Source of the DNA: Oscillospiraceae bacterium
GTDB taxonomy: Bacteria; Bacillota; Clostridia; Oscillospirales; Oscillospiraceae
NCBI GenBank assembly: GCA_020025345.1
Contig: JAHHSH010000004.1
Coordinates: forward strand, 1 to 49,011
Direction: 5' to 3'
DNA: 49,011 nucleotides
The stretch's first letter is position 1. Every line of letters starts with the position of its first letter. Below, one piece after another: positions 33,476 to 41,969 of the stretch. The translations under genes were made by a program, and so were the position numbers. Below the pieces are notes generated by a model. That model searched no databases and had not been told where the DNA came from. It saw only the letters and a list, made by a program, of their open reading frames with translations.

Positions 33476-34087
33476 ATGAAGGAGTTCCGCACGATGCTGA
33501 TTACTTTACTGATACTGCTCTGGTGCATCTTTCCGGCGCAGGCAGAGGAACCGGAAGGCGTATCTTCTCCGGTCTGCGATAGTGAGCCCTGTGAACTGAC
33601 GATCTACGCCTATACGCTGGACGGGAGCCGCCGTGTCCCGCTGCCGGGTGCATCCTTTACGCTGCGCGGCAGTGACGATACTGTACTGGCACATATGACC
33701 ACCGGTGAAACAGGAATCGTCACCCTCTCCCCTCTTCCGATGGGCACTTACCGTTTGGAGCAGACCGACGCACCCGTGGGCTACCGCACGCTGTCCCAAC
33801 CGTTGGAGCTGCAGCTTTTGGCGGGCGGCACAGTGCTTCTGGACAACACCGTCATCCCGGCAGTCCGCATCCTCCACCGCCGTATGCCTTGGAGCTCCAT
33901 CCTGTGGCTGATGCTGCCGGCGAGTCTGCTGCCGGCCATGGTGCGTCTTGCGCTGCTGTACCAACAGCAAAGCTCCCATACTTTTATAAATTTTTCGAGT
34001 TTGGTGCATTTGTCACAGTCTTTTTCTTCCATTGGGCGTATACTTAATATCAGAAAAGAAAATTCTACGTCAGATGGCGTAATCTGA
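33476..34087 (+). CDS. Small secreted SpaA-domain membrane protein
   Basis: The 203-aa protein has a signal peptide (1-23, cleavage likely after AQA), one prealbumin-like SpaA/Cna-B domain (about 42-120; PGASFTLRG, GTYRLEQTDAPVGYRT), and a hydrophobic segment near 140-162. There is no LPXTG motif, so it is held by the helix, not by sortase. The last 40 residues look unlike protein and overlap a TATACT promoter for the next gene. SpaA domains build pilins and adhesins, usually in large proteins; a single-domain version this short is uncommon. Start at 33476 has AGGAGG eight bases upstream. Function is unknown. Confidence 0.75.
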   Translation: MKEFRTMLITLLILLWCIFPAQAEEPEGVSSPVCDSEPCELTIYAYTLDGSRRVPLPGASFTLRGSDDTVLAHMTTGETGIVTLSPLPMGTYRLEQTDAPVGYRTLSQPLELQLLAGGTVLLDNTVIPAVRILHRRMPWSSILWLMLPASLLPAMVRLALLYQQQSSHTFINFSSLVHLSQSFSSIGRILNIRKENSTSDGVI

Positions 34088-34122
34088 ACAACAAATAACA
34101 ACAATCAATAGGAGGAACTACT

Positions 34123-34497
34123 ATGGAGCAGAAGTTTTATATTTGTGAGCATTGCGGCAACATGATCGCTATGGTCAAGTCCAGCGGTGTGCCTGTCATG
34201 TGCTGCGGCCAGCCCATGAAGGAGCTGATTCCCGGCACCGTGGACGCTGCCGTTGAGAAGCACATCCCCGTCTATGAGGTAAAGGACAACAAGGTCTTCG
34301 TCACCGTCGGCAGTGTGGAGCATCCCATGCTCCCCGAGCACTATATCGAGTGGATCTCCCTGCAGACCGAGCAGGGCAACCAGCGCAAGGTGCTGCAGCC
34401 CGGCCAGCCTCCCAAGGCATGTTTCTCCCTGTGCGAGGGGGACAAGGTGCAGGCCGTATACGCCTACTGTAACCTCCACGGTCTGTGGAAGGCCTAA
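34123..34497 (+). CDS. dfx: Desulfoferrodoxin (superoxide reductase)
   Basis: The 124-aa protein has the two-iron desulfoferrodoxin layout: an N-terminal rubredoxin-like centre with C8, C11, C27 and C28, and the catalytic centre with H47 (EKHIPV), H67 (VEHPM), H73 (EHYIEW), C116 and H119 (CNLHGLW). It reduces superoxide to peroxide without making oxygen, the usual defence of anaerobes. It is a single-gene unit with a TATACT -10 inside the preceding gene and a strong terminator after it. TAGGAGG stands before the ATG. Confidence 0.97.
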   Translation: MEQKFYICEHCGNMIAMVKSSGVPVMCCGQPMKELIPGTVDAAVEKHIPVYEVKDNKVFVTVGSVEHPMLPEHYIEWISLQTEQGNQRKVLQPGQPPKACFSLCEGDKVQAVYAYCNLHGLWKA

Positions 34498-34512
34498 TTG
34501 ATCTTCAACACG

Positions 34513-34551
34513 CTCTCCTCCGACTGCTGCGGCAGTCGGAGGAGCTTTTTT
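34513..34551 (+). terminator. Terminator after dfx
   Basis: CTCCTCCGACTGC pairs perfectly with GCAGTCGGAGGAG around a four-base loop and leads into CTTTTTT. Confidence 0.9.
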
Positions 34552-34644
34552 AAGACGCACTGTCCAATGTGATGATGTTACAGAAGCACCCACAGGTATG
34601 TGCTATGATAGCGTCAATGAGCAACAAGAAAGAAGGGTTTTATT

Positions 34645-34842
34645 TTGAAGATTTCTTTAAATCCCGACCAGGAAGTCGTGAAAATGATCCGTGACGGTCT
34701 GGAGCAGACCGGCGGCTACTGTCCCTGCCGCACAGAGCGCACCGAGGAAAACCGCTGTATGTGCCAGGAGTTCCGGGATCAGATCAAAGACCCCGACTAC
34801 GAGGGTTTCTGCCACTGTCTTTTGTACTATAAGTCTAAATAA
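34645..34842 (+). CDS. Ferredoxin-thioredoxin reductase catalytic-chain-like protein
   Basis: This 65-aa protein has three C-x-C pairs: C26-P-C28, C38-M-C40 and C56-H-C58. CPC, CPC and CHC pairs bind the [4Fe-4S] cluster and active disulfide of ferredoxin-thioredoxin reductase; here the spacing (9 and 15 residues) differs from the plant form but fits short bacterial FTRc-like proteins. It starts with TTG behind AGAAGG, and trxA follows after 26 bases, so thioredoxin is the probable partner. It may pass electrons from ferredoxin to thioredoxin. No variable subunit gene is adjacent. Confidence 0.82.
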   Translation: MKISLNPDQEVVKMIRDGLEQTGGYCPCRTERTEENRCMCQEFRDQIKDPDYEGFCHCLLYYKSK

Positions 34843-34868
34843 ACACCACTGATAAGGAGGATTTACAC

Positions 34869-35180
34869 ATGTCTGAAATCAAGATCACCCGTGATAATTT
34901 CCAGCAGGAGGTCCTGCAGAGCGATATTCCCGTACTGGTGGACTTCTGGGCCACATGGTGCGGCCCCTGCCGTATGCTGGCACCTGCCATTGAAGAGCTG
35001 TCCCGTGAATATGAAGGCCGCGCCAAGATCTGCAAGCTGAACGTCGACGAGGAGCCGCAGCTGGCTGCCCAGTTCGGCATCGTCAGCATCCCCACCGTGA
35101 AGGTATTCCGGAACGGCACTGTCTCCGGCTCTCTGGTGGGCCTGCGTCCCAAGGCCGAGCTGGAAGCTCTGCTCCGCTGA
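34869..35180 (+). CDS. trxA: Thioredoxin
   Basis: The 103-aa protein is a standard thioredoxin: VDFWATWCGPCRM with C31 and C34, the conserved P near FGIVSIPTVKVF and the glycine pair of the last strand. It is a cytoplasmic disulfide reductant. AAGGAGG precedes the ATG. Cotranscription with the FTR-like gene suggests ferredoxin-driven reduction in place of, or beside, NADPH-thioredoxin reductase, which is not in this window. Confidence 0.95.
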   Translation: MSEIKITRDNFQQEVLQSDIPVLVDFWATWCGPCRMLAPAIEELSREYEGRAKICKLNVDEEPQLAAQFGIVSIPTVKVFRNGTVSGSLVGLRPKAELEALLR

Positions 35181-35184
35181 ATAG

Positions 35185-35220
35185 AACGACTGCCCGACAG
35201 ATTTCTGTCGGACAGTTTTC
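35185..35220 (+). terminator. Terminator after trxA
   Basis: ACTG-C-CCGACAG pairs with CTGTCGG-A-CAGT around ATTT, followed by TTTTC. Confidence 0.75.
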
Positions 35221-35284
35221 TATGGTTTATTTACAGATTCGACACAAATTTTTCCACTTTTCCTGTTATAATTAATCTGTTTAC

Positions 35285-35341
35285 AGGTGTGCTTTTCACC
35301 TCTGAAGCTGCGTGAAGGATTCACTCCATCGCGGCTTTTTT
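35285..35341 (+). promoter_or_regulatory. Leader with terminator-like hairpin upstream of the glycolipid genes
   Basis: A GTTATAATT -10 lies near 35267-35272. Then come a small hairpin AGGTG/CACCT (35285-35301) and a larger one, AAGCTGCG/CGCGGCTT (35305-35337) with GTGAA/TTCAC inside, ending in six T residues. A terminator between promoter and start codon suggests attenuation. Which signal would relieve it is unknown. Confidence 0.55.
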
Positions 35342-35369
35342 CTATATTGGCACGAGAGGAGCGGGCTCT

Positions 35370-35846
35370 ATGCACCCGTTGATAAAATCCATTCTGTTCA
35401 TGGCGCTGCTGGGACTCGCCTCCCAACTGGTGGGCTATCTGCTGCCCCGCCGCATTTTCCACGGCGACCGGCCGCCTTTCTCCCCCTTCGGGTGGGAAAA
35501 GAACGGCAAGATCTATGAGCGCCTCCACATCCGGCGCTGGAAGGATCATGTGCCGGACATGAGCCGCATTATGAAGAACATGGTCAAAAAGAAGCTGCCT
35601 GCCGGCAGCAGCAGTAGCCATATGAGCCTTTTGGTGCAGGAAACCTGCGTGGCCGAGCTGATCCACTTCCTGCTCATCGTAGCCGGACTGTGGCTTTTGC
35701 ACATCTGGCCCGGTATCGGCGGCTGGATCGTCTATCTGGTTTACGCCCTGCTGGGAAATCTGCCTTTTATTATCATTCAACGCTATAACCGTCCCCGTCT
35801 GGTTCGCTTGGCGGAGAAAACCAGGAAGAGAGAAGGCTCCCTATGA
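35370..35846 (+). CDS. CrtO-like glycosyl-acyltransferase family membrane protein
   Basis: The 158-aa protein has an N-terminal helix (about 4-26), a middle block WEKNGKIYERLHIRRWKD, and two helices (about 98-140) before the end motif IIQRYNRPRL. These blocks are typical of the family named for staphylococcal glycosyl-4,4'-diaponeurosporenoate acyltransferase CrtO. No carotenoid genes are near, and the four-base overlap with a lipid glycosyltransferase gene suggests acylation of a glycolipid head group instead. AGGAG is nine bases before the ATG. Confidence 0.75.
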   Translation: MHPLIKSILFMALLGLASQLVGYLLPRRIFHGDRPPFSPFGWEKNGKIYERLHIRRWKDHVPDMSRIMKNMVKKKLPAGSSSSHMSLLVQETCVAELIHFLLIVAGLWLLHIWPGIGGWIVYLVYALLGNLPFIIIQRYNRPRLVRLAEKTRKREGSL

Positions 35847-36937
35847 AAATCGCCATTCTATCCTGCAATACAGGCGGCGGCCACAACACGGCGGCAGCCG
35901 CTGTATCAGAGGTATTGCAGCAGCGCGGCCACAGCTGCTACGTCTGCAACGCGCTGGAATTTATGCCCAAGACAGCCGCACAAGTCATCAGTAAGGGCCA
36001 CAACTTCGTCTATCGCCATACCCCGAAGCTCTTCGGCATCGGCTATCGGTTCGAGGAGAAGTATCAGCCCTCCCTCTTTACGGACCAGTCCATCAAGGCG
36101 GCGCTCCCCCTCTATGAAGAGCTGCAGCGGCAAAAGGTCGACGCCGTGCTGTGCGTCCATCTCTTCCCCGCCACGATGATGACGGAGCTGCGCCGCAACC
36201 ACGGTGTTACGCTGCCCACATGGTTCGTATCCACCGATTTCACCTGCTATCCCGGCGTCAGCGATCTGGATGTGGACGGCATTTGTATGCCGCACGAGGA
36301 GCTGCGGCAGGACTTTGTCGCCGCCGGTGTCCCCGATCATCTGCTCCATGCCACCGGCATCCCGGTACGGCAGGTCTTTTCTCAGCCCATGTCCCGTGAA
36401 GAAGCACGCCGGCAGTTGGGCATTGAGGGAAAGAACCGTGTTCTGGTGCTGGCCTGCGGCAGCATGGGCGCCGGTCCGGTGCGGGAAGTAGCGCACACCA
36501 TCGTCGGACGCCTCCGCAAAGACGATCTTCTTGTAACGGTCTGCGGCAACAATGAACGGCTCAAGCAGCAGATGGATGCCGACTTCTGGTACAATGCAGA
36601 ACAGGTTCGTGTCGTGGGCTTCACCAAGCAGATGGATCTCTATATGCACGCCGCCGATCTTCTCATCACCAAGGCAGGCGGACTGACTACCTCCGAAGCA
36701 CTGGCCGCCCAAGTGCCCATCCTCTATCTGGATGCTGTGCCGGGCTGCGAGACCTATAATCTGGATTTTATGGTCAGCCACGGCTGCGCCTTGCTGAGCC
36801 ATGACGAAAACGACATTGCCCCCGTGCTGACGGGCATCCTCACCGGCGCCATTGATCCCCAAACTATGGTGCAGCGCCGCACCTCTTTTCCTGTCCACAG
36901 CGCCGAAATCGTCTGCGACCTCCTCTGCAAAGAGTGA
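35843..36937 (+). CDS. Diacylglycerol glycosyltransferase (MGDG synthase/UgtP-like, GT28)
   Basis: The 364-aa GT-B enzyme has the MGDG-synthase N-terminal motif GGGH (11-14), a CVHLFPATMM segment, the LVLACGSMGAGPV start of the C-terminal lobe (201-213) and the donor-binding KAGGLTTSEA (277-286). The family adds glucose or galactose to diacylglycerol at the inner membrane face; UgtP also makes the lipoteichoic acid anchor. Its start overlaps the CrtO-like gene by four bases (ATGA), so the two work together on one lipid. A terminator ends the unit. Confidence 0.88.
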   Translation: MKIAILSCNTGGGHNTAAAAVSEVLQQRGHSCYVCNALEFMPKTAAQVISKGHNFVYRHTPKLFGIGYRFEEKYQPSLFTDQSIKAALPLYEELQRQKVDAVLCVHLFPATMMTELRRNHGVTLPTWFVSTDFTCYPGVSDLDVDGICMPHEELRQDFVAAGVPDHLLHATGIPVRQVFSQPMSREEARRQLGIEGKNRVLVLACGSMGAGPVREVAHTIVGRLRKDDLLVTVCGNNERLKQQMDADFWYNAEQVRVVGFTKQMDLYMHAADLLITKAGGLTTSEALAAQVPILYLDAVPGCETYNLDFMVSHGCALLSHDENDIAPVLTGILTGAIDPQTMVQRRTSFPVHSAEIVCDLLCKE

Positions 36938-36954
36938 CCAAAGCGTGACTTTCT

Positions 36955-36988
36955 GCCCTCTGCCCCAAAAAGCAGAGGGCATTTTTTG
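36955..36988 (+). terminator. Terminator of the glycolipid unit
   Basis: GCCCTCTGC pairs with GCAGAGGGC around CCCAAAAA, followed by ATTTTTTG. Confidence 0.9.
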
Positions 36989-37092
36989 TTTTTAGCATAA
37001 TTTTTAGACAATCCTCTTCAATTGTTCATATAAATGTAACACATATCTGATATGATAAAAATATAACGAAGGCATGAGGAGGAGCTTCCCCC

Positions 37093-37779
37093 ATGATGAG
37101 CAAAAAAAATGAAATTGTAAACCTGCAGCATATGACTCTGCCCAAGAACGCCACACCGGAGCAGAAGGAATTGCTGACCGGTATGGTGCGTGTCAATCAC
37201 CTATACCGCAGTGCTCTAAAGGTTGCAGTGACTCAGCTGGAGATTCTGGATGAGGAGTTTTCCACCATGTATGACCACTCCCCCATCCATCACATCGAAT
37301 ACCGACTCAAAACACTGGACAGCATTACCGAAAAGCTGCATCGCCGCGGCCATGAGGTTACCATCGACAATATCTATACCTACATTCAGGACGTGGCCGG
37401 TGTCCGCGTGATCTGCAACTATCTGGACGACATCTACTATTTACGCCGTCTTCTGACCCGCACCGAATGTTTTACCATCACACGGGAGTCAGACTACATC
37501 AAAAACCCCAAGGAATCCGGTTATCGCAGCCTCCACCTTATTTTAGATGTTCCCATCGTGATTTCCGAGGGGACACTGCATCTGCCGGTGGAGGTGCAGT
37601 TGCGTACCATTGCCATGGATATGTGGGCCAGTTTGGAGCATGAACTGCGCTATAAGTCCAACCGCAACTTCTCCGAGGAGGATGCCAAGCGGCTGCAGCT
37701 GTGCTCCGAAGCCATCTGCGAGGTAGATCGTGAGATGCAGAATATCTATCTGGGTGAAACCCCGGAGTACAACGCTTGA
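37093..37779 (+). CDS. Small alarmone synthetase (RelQ/RelP-type GTP pyrophosphokinase)
   Basis: The 228-aa protein has only the (p)ppGpp synthetase domain of RelA/SpoT: DVAGVRVIC (100-108), DYIKNPKESGYRSLH (134-148) with the catalytic region, E167 in VEVQLRT, and H183 in LEHELRY. There is no hydrolase, TGS or ACT domain. It makes (p)ppGpp from ATP and GDP or GTP under stress. It is alone between two terminators; AGGAGGAG precedes the ATG. Assignment to RelQ or RelP needs alignment. Confidence 0.92.
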   Translation: MMSKKNEIVNLQHMTLPKNATPEQKELLTGMVRVNHLYRSALKVAVTQLEILDEEFSTMYDHSPIHHIEYRLKTLDSITEKLHRRGHEVTIDNIYTYIQDVAGVRVICNYLDDIYYLRRLLTRTECFTITRESDYIKNPKESGYRSLHLILDVPIVISEGTLHLPVEVQLRTIAMDMWASLEHELRYKSNRNFSEEDAKRLQLCSEAICEVDREMQNIYLGETPEYNA

Positions 37780-37785
37780 ATCTAC

Positions 37786-37826
37786 ATAAAAAAAGACCGT
37801 TTCCGTAGGGAAACGGTCTTTTTTTT
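37786..37826. terminator. Bidirectional terminator between alarmone synthetase and V-ATPase operon
   Basis: GACCGTTTCC pairs with GGAAACGGTC around GTAG, with A and T tracts on both sides. It serves both convergent units. Confidence 0.9.
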
Positions 37827-37828
37827 GT

Positions 37829-38479
37829 TTATTGGTAGTCGTGGGCGTCCTGCAATACCATTTCCTTGACTTTCATCAAGCGAGTGGTATTGCCGCGCTC
37901 GTTCTCATCCAGCTTCATGGTGATGTAGCGGATGTTGCGCTGCATATCGGGGATGACCACATACTCCAGAGCATTGACGCGGCGGCGTGTCTTTTCAATG
38001 TCCTGCGCCAGCAGCTGCATGGTCTTTTCCACCTCTGCCAGCTCCAGCATATCCTGGAACACCTGGCCGAACGCCTCCAGCGCCACATCCAGCTCACCGC
38101 TGGTCTGGGCAAAGCCGTAGGGGTAGATCTCGGTAGGATCCTGGTTGCGGGTCTGATAGTGGTAGACAGGCACATTGACACTCATCACGTTGCGGTAAGT
38201 CACATCCAGCTCCACGCTCTGCTTGGGATACAGCAGCGCCTGCTCCAGCATCTCCGGGGACATGACGGCAGAGGCGGCCGTAAAGGCAACACCTGCGCGC
38301 TCCAGGCCCTCTTCCACGCGGCGGCGCAGCTCCCGGTTGCGGCGGACCACATCCATAAACTGCTTCATCAGCTCATCCCGCTTATCCTTCAGGAGCTTAT
38401 GGCCGCGCATGGCGGTCTTCACACGGCCCTTGAGCCGTGTCAGCTCCATTCTGGTGGGATTGATGGTCTTATTTGCCAT
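37829..38479 (-). CDS. ntpD: V-type ATP synthase subunit D
   Basis: The 216-aa protein is the central-stalk subunit D: the N-terminal NPTRMELTRLKGRVKTAMRGHKLLKDKRDEL signature region (about residues 7-37), a long coiled coil and a matching C-terminal helix with RRRVNALEYVVIP. It turns inside the A3B3 head and links ATP hydrolysis to the membrane ring. It is the last gene of the operon, eight bases after ntpB, and is closed by a strong terminator. Confidence 0.95.
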   Translation of the reverse strand: MANKTINPTRMELTRLKGRVKTAMRGHKLLKDKRDELMKQFMDVVRRNRELRRRVEEGLERAGVAFTAASAVMSPEMLEQALLYPKQSVELDVTYRNVMSVNVPVYHYQTRNQDPTEIYPYGFAQTSGELDVALEAFGQVFQDMLELAEVEKTMQLLAQDIEKTRRRVNALEYVVIPDMQRNIRYITMKLDENERGNTTRLMKVKEMVLQDAHDYQ

Positions 38480-38487
38480 AGCGCACC

Positions 38488-39867
38488 TCAGTTATCTTTC
38501 TGAGGCAGATACTTGTCGATCATGTCGGACTTGATACGCTTCAGCTCGCCGCGGGGCAGCATCGTCAGCAGATCCCAGCCCAGATCCAGCGTCTCCTCAA
38601 TGGTGCGGTTCTCATCGAAGCCCTGAGAGACATAGCGCTTCTCAAACTCATCGGCGAACTTGGCAAACTTCAGATCCACAGGGGTCAGTGCCGCCTCACC
38701 CAGAATGGTCATCAGCTCCTTGGCCTCCTTACCGGAAGCGTAAGCTGCGAACAACTGGTTCATGGTGGGAGCATGGTCCTCACGGGTCTTGCCGGCGCCG
38801 ACGCCCTTATCCTTCAGACGGGACAGGCTGGGCAGCACGTCCACAGGGGGCATGATACCCTTGCGGTACAGATCGCGGGACAGGATAATCTGACCCTCAG
38901 TGATGTAGCCGGTCAGGTCGGGGATGGGGTGAGTCTTATCATCCTCAGGCATGGTGAGGATGGGGATCATGGTCACAGAACCCTTGCAGCCCAGCTTACG
39001 GCCTGCACGCTCATACATGGTGGCAAGGTCGGTATAGAGGTAGCCGGGATAGCCGCGGCGTCCGGGCACTTCCTTACGGGCAGCGGACACCTCACGGAGG
39101 GCCTCGGCGTAGTTGGTGATATCGGTGAGGATAACCAGAACGTGCATGTTCTTCTCAAAGGCCAGATACTCCGCGGCAGTCAGTGCCATACGGGGCGTAG
39201 CGATACGCTCAACGGCGGGGTCGTTGGCCAGGTTGGTGAACAGCACCGTACGGTCGATAGCGCCGGTACGGCGGAACTCCTGCACGAAGAACTCGGACTC
39301 TTCAAAGGTGATGCCGATAGCGGCAAACACCACGGCGAACTTGGAGCTGTCATCCAGCACCTTGGCCTGACGGGCGATCTGTGCTGCCAGCTGTGCATGG
39401 GGCAGACCGGAGCCGGAGAAAATCGGCAGCTTCTGACCACGAACCAGCGTATTCAAGCCATCAATAGAGGAGATACCGGTCTGAATAAACTCATCGGGAT
39501 AGTCGCGGGCTGCCGGGTTCATGGGCAGACCGTTGATGTCCAGATACTTCTCAGCCAGCAGCTCCGGGCCGCCGTCGATGGGCTCGCCCATGCCGTTGAA
39601 CACGCGGCCCAGCATATCCTCGGATACGCCCAGCTGCAGGGGATGGCCCAGGAAACGGATCTTGGAGTCCCGCAGGTTGATACCGGCGGAGCTTTCAAAC
39701 AGCTGTACCACAGCCTTATCGCCGTTGACTTCCAGCACCTTGCAGCGGCGCACCGTGCCGTCATGCAGCTCGATCTCTGCCAGTTCGTCGTAGGTGACGC
39801 CCTCGACGTGATCCACCACCATCAGGGGACCGGACACTTCGCGGATGGTACGGTATTCCTTCATCAT
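38488..39867 (-). CDS. ntpB: V-type ATP synthase subunit B
   Basis: The 459-aa subunit B has the non-catalytic nucleotide-site features of the family: GLNTLVRGQKLPIFSGSGLPH in place of a P-loop, SSKFAVVFAAIGIT, TDITNYAEALREVSAARKEVPGRRGYPGYLYTDLA and the C-terminal LPRGELKRIKSDMIDKYL region. Three copies alternate with subunit A in the head. Its start overlaps the ntpA stop by four bases (ATGA), which should balance A and B synthesis. Confidence 0.96.
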   Translation of the reverse strand: MMKEYRTIREVSGPLMVVDHVEGVTYDELAEIELHDGTVRRCKVLEVNGDKAVVQLFESSAGINLRDSKIRFLGHPLQLGVSEDMLGRVFNGMGEPIDGGPELLAEKYLDINGLPMNPAARDYPDEFIQTGISSIDGLNTLVRGQKLPIFSGSGLPHAQLAAQIARQAKVLDDSSKFAVVFAAIGITFEESEFFVQEFRRTGAIDRTVLFTNLANDPAVERIATPRMALTAAEYLAFEKNMHVLVILTDITNYAEALREVSAARKEVPGRRGYPGYLYTDLATMYERAGRKLGCKGSVTMIPILTMPEDDKTHPIPDLTGYITEGQIILSRDLYRKGIMPPVDVLPSLSRLKDKGVGAGKTREDHAPTMNQLFAAYASGKEAKELMTILGEAALTPVDLKFAKFADEFEKRYVSQGFDENRTIEETLDLGWDLLTMLPRGELKRIKSDMIDKYLPQKDN

Positions 39868-41636
39868 TCGTATTCACCCACCTTTTTGACAAGTTCTTCC
39901 ACCTGCTGCTCCATAGCAGCGGCGATTTCGTCGTAGACGGCGCTGTAGGCATCCGCCTCGGCGTATTTAGCGCGGCCCAGTTCCTCACGGGCGGGCAGCT
40001 CAAAGAGCTTCTGGGTCTCCACACCCTTGGTCAGTGCCTCGCGGCACAGATCATCGTAGTGGAGGATCATGCCCAGCAGCTTCTCCTGCCGGTCAAAGCT
40101 GGAATAGGAGTCCACATCCATAAAGGCGTTCTGCTGCAGGAAGTCCTCACGCAGCATACGGGCCACCTCCAGCGTCAGCTGATCGCCGGGGCTCAGGGAG
40201 TCCTTACCAACCAGCTGCACGATCTCGTTCAGCTCGTTCTCCTCCTGCAGCATGTGCATGGCACGGCCGCGGTTCTTCATGAATTCCTCACCCAGATGCT
40301 CATCGTACCAAGGCTTCATGGAATCCAGATACAAAGAGTAGGAGTTCAGCCAGTTGATGGCGGGGAAGTGACGGCGATAAGCCAGAGAAGCATCCAGAGA
40401 CCAGAACACCTTCACGATGCGCATGGTACCCTGTGCCACAGGCTCACTAAGGTCACCACCGGGAGGCGACACAGCGCCCACGGCGGTCAGTGTGCCGGTA
40501 CGATCCTCCGTACCCATGCACTGCACCACGCCGGCACGCTCATAGAACTGTGCCAGACGGGAGGCCAGATAGGCGGGGTAGCCTTCTTCACCGGGCATCT
40601 CTTCCAGACGGCCGGACATCTCACGCAGAGCCTCGGCCCAGCGGGAGGTGGAGTCGGCGATAACGGCCACATCGTAGCCCATGTCGCGGAAGTACTCGGC
40701 GATGGTAATACCGGTATACACGGACGCCTCACGGGCGGCCACGGGCATATCGGAGGTATTGGCGATCAGCACGGTACGCTTCATCAGCGTCTCACCCGTG
40801 CGGGGGTCGGTCAGCTCGGGGAACTCACGCAGAACGTCGGTCATCTCGTTGCCGCGCTCGCCGCAGCCGATATAAACCACGATATCCACGTCAGACCACT
40901 TAGCCAGCTGGTGCTGCACCACCGTCTTGCCGGAGCCGAAGGGGCCGGGCACGGCGGCCGTACCGCCCTTGGCGATGGGGAACATGGTGTCGATGACACG
41001 CTGGCCGGACTGCAGAGGCACAACAGGGGGGAACTTGCGGCGATAGGGGCGGCCCACACGAACAGGCCACTTCTGCACCATCGTCAGCTCCTTCACCTCG
41101 CCCTTATCGGTGCGGATGCGGGCCATAGGCTCCTCGATGGTGTACTCGCCGGCCTCGGCCACCCACTCCACGGTACCCGTGATGCCATTAGGCACCATGA
41201 TCTTGTGGAGCACAACGGCCGTCTCCGGCACGGTGCCCAGCACGTCGCCGCCAATAACCTTCTGACCCACGGAAGCTACAGGAGTGAACTCCCACTTCTT
41301 GTCGCGGGGCAGAGACGGCACCTGAATGCCGCGGGTGATATTGGCGCCCACCTGCTTGACGATCTCCTCCAGCGGACGCTGGATGCCGTCATAAATGTTC
41401 TCGATCAGACCGGGGCCCAGTTCCACGCTCAGAGGAGCGCCGGTGGTAACCACCTCGGCACCGGGGCCAAGGCCACTGGTCTCCTCATAGACCTGAATGG
41501 AGGCGCGGTCACCGGTCATATTCAGAATTTCTCCGATCAGATGCTGGGGGCCTACATGGACCACGTCGGCCATGTTGGCATCGGACATGCCATCGGCCAC
41601 CACCAGCGGGCCGGATACTTTGATAACTTTACCCAT
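39864..41636 (-). CDS. ntpA: V-type ATP synthase catalytic subunit A
   Basis: The 590-aa catalytic subunit has the Walker A sequence GPFGSGKT (231-238), the non-homologous insertion typical of V/A-type A subunits (about 110-200), the ECGERGNEM-like CGERGNEMTDVL region and DSTSRWAEALREMSGRLEEMPGEEGYPAYL around the Walker B and specificity region. It hydrolyses or makes ATP to move Na+ or H+. It follows the F subunit gene by 24 bases with AGGAAAGGAA before the ATG. Confidence 0.97.
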   Translation of the reverse strand: MGKVIKVSGPLVVADGMSDANMADVVHVGPQHLIGEILNMTGDRASIQVYEETSGLGPGAEVVTTGAPLSVELGPGLIENIYDGIQRPLEEIVKQVGANITRGIQVPSLPRDKKWEFTPVASVGQKVIGGDVLGTVPETAVVLHKIMVPNGITGTVEWVAEAGEYTIEEPMARIRTDKGEVKELTMVQKWPVRVGRPYRRKFPPVVPLQSGQRVIDTMFPIAKGGTAAVPGPFGSGKTVVQHQLAKWSDVDIVVYIGCGERGNEMTDVLREFPELTDPRTGETLMKRTVLIANTSDMPVAAREASVYTGITIAEYFRDMGYDVAVIADSTSRWAEALREMSGRLEEMPGEEGYPAYLASRLAQFYERAGVVQCMGTEDRTGTLTAVGAVSPPGGDLSEPVAQGTMRIVKVFWSLDASLAYRRHFPAINWLNSYSLYLDSMKPWYDEHLGEEFMKNRGRAMHMLQEENELNEIVQLVGKDSLSPGDQLTLEVARMLREDFLQQNAFMDVDSYSSFDRQEKLLGMILHYDDLCREALTKGVETQKLFELPAREELGRAKYAEADAYSAVYDEIAAAMEQQVEELVKKVGEYE

Positions 41637-41660
41637 GGTGTTCTTTTCCTTTCCTCAGAT

Positions 41661-41969
41661 TTAGGAAATATCGGCGCCTACAGCTCGCTCCACCGCGTTC
41701 TGCAACCCCGCCTCGGCCAGCCCCAGAGAGCCGCCCTTGCCGGGAATGAGAATGATGGCGGGCATAAGCGCGTCCTTATAGCGGGCGATTTCACCCTGCA
41801 GGTTCTGGGCCAGCTGTTCCGTCAGATAGATGACGGCGTAGTCCTCGCCTGCCAAACGGTGCAGCGTGTGGCGGGCCGTGTCGGTATCCTCCACGAAGTG
41901 TACCTCCAAGCCCAGAGCCTTAAAGCCCAGCACGCTGTCTCTGTCGCCCATAACGGCGATCTTATACAT
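41661..41969 (-). CDS. ntpG: V-type ATP synthase subunit F
   Basis: The 102-aa protein begins MYKIAVMGDRDSVLGFKALGL, the usual start of subunit F (NtpG in Enterococcus), and keeps the YAVIYLTEQLA and AIILIPGKGGSLGLAEAGL blocks. It binds subunit D in the rotor. The ATG at 41969 was chosen because the family starts there; a GTG at 41978 is possible. It overlaps the end of the subunit C gene by a few bases. Confidence 0.9.
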   Translation of the reverse strand: MYKIAVMGDRDSVLGFKALGLEVHFVEDTDTARHTLHRLAGEDYAVIYLTEQLAQNLQGEIARYKDALMPAIILIPGKGGSLGLAEAGLQNAVERAVGADIS

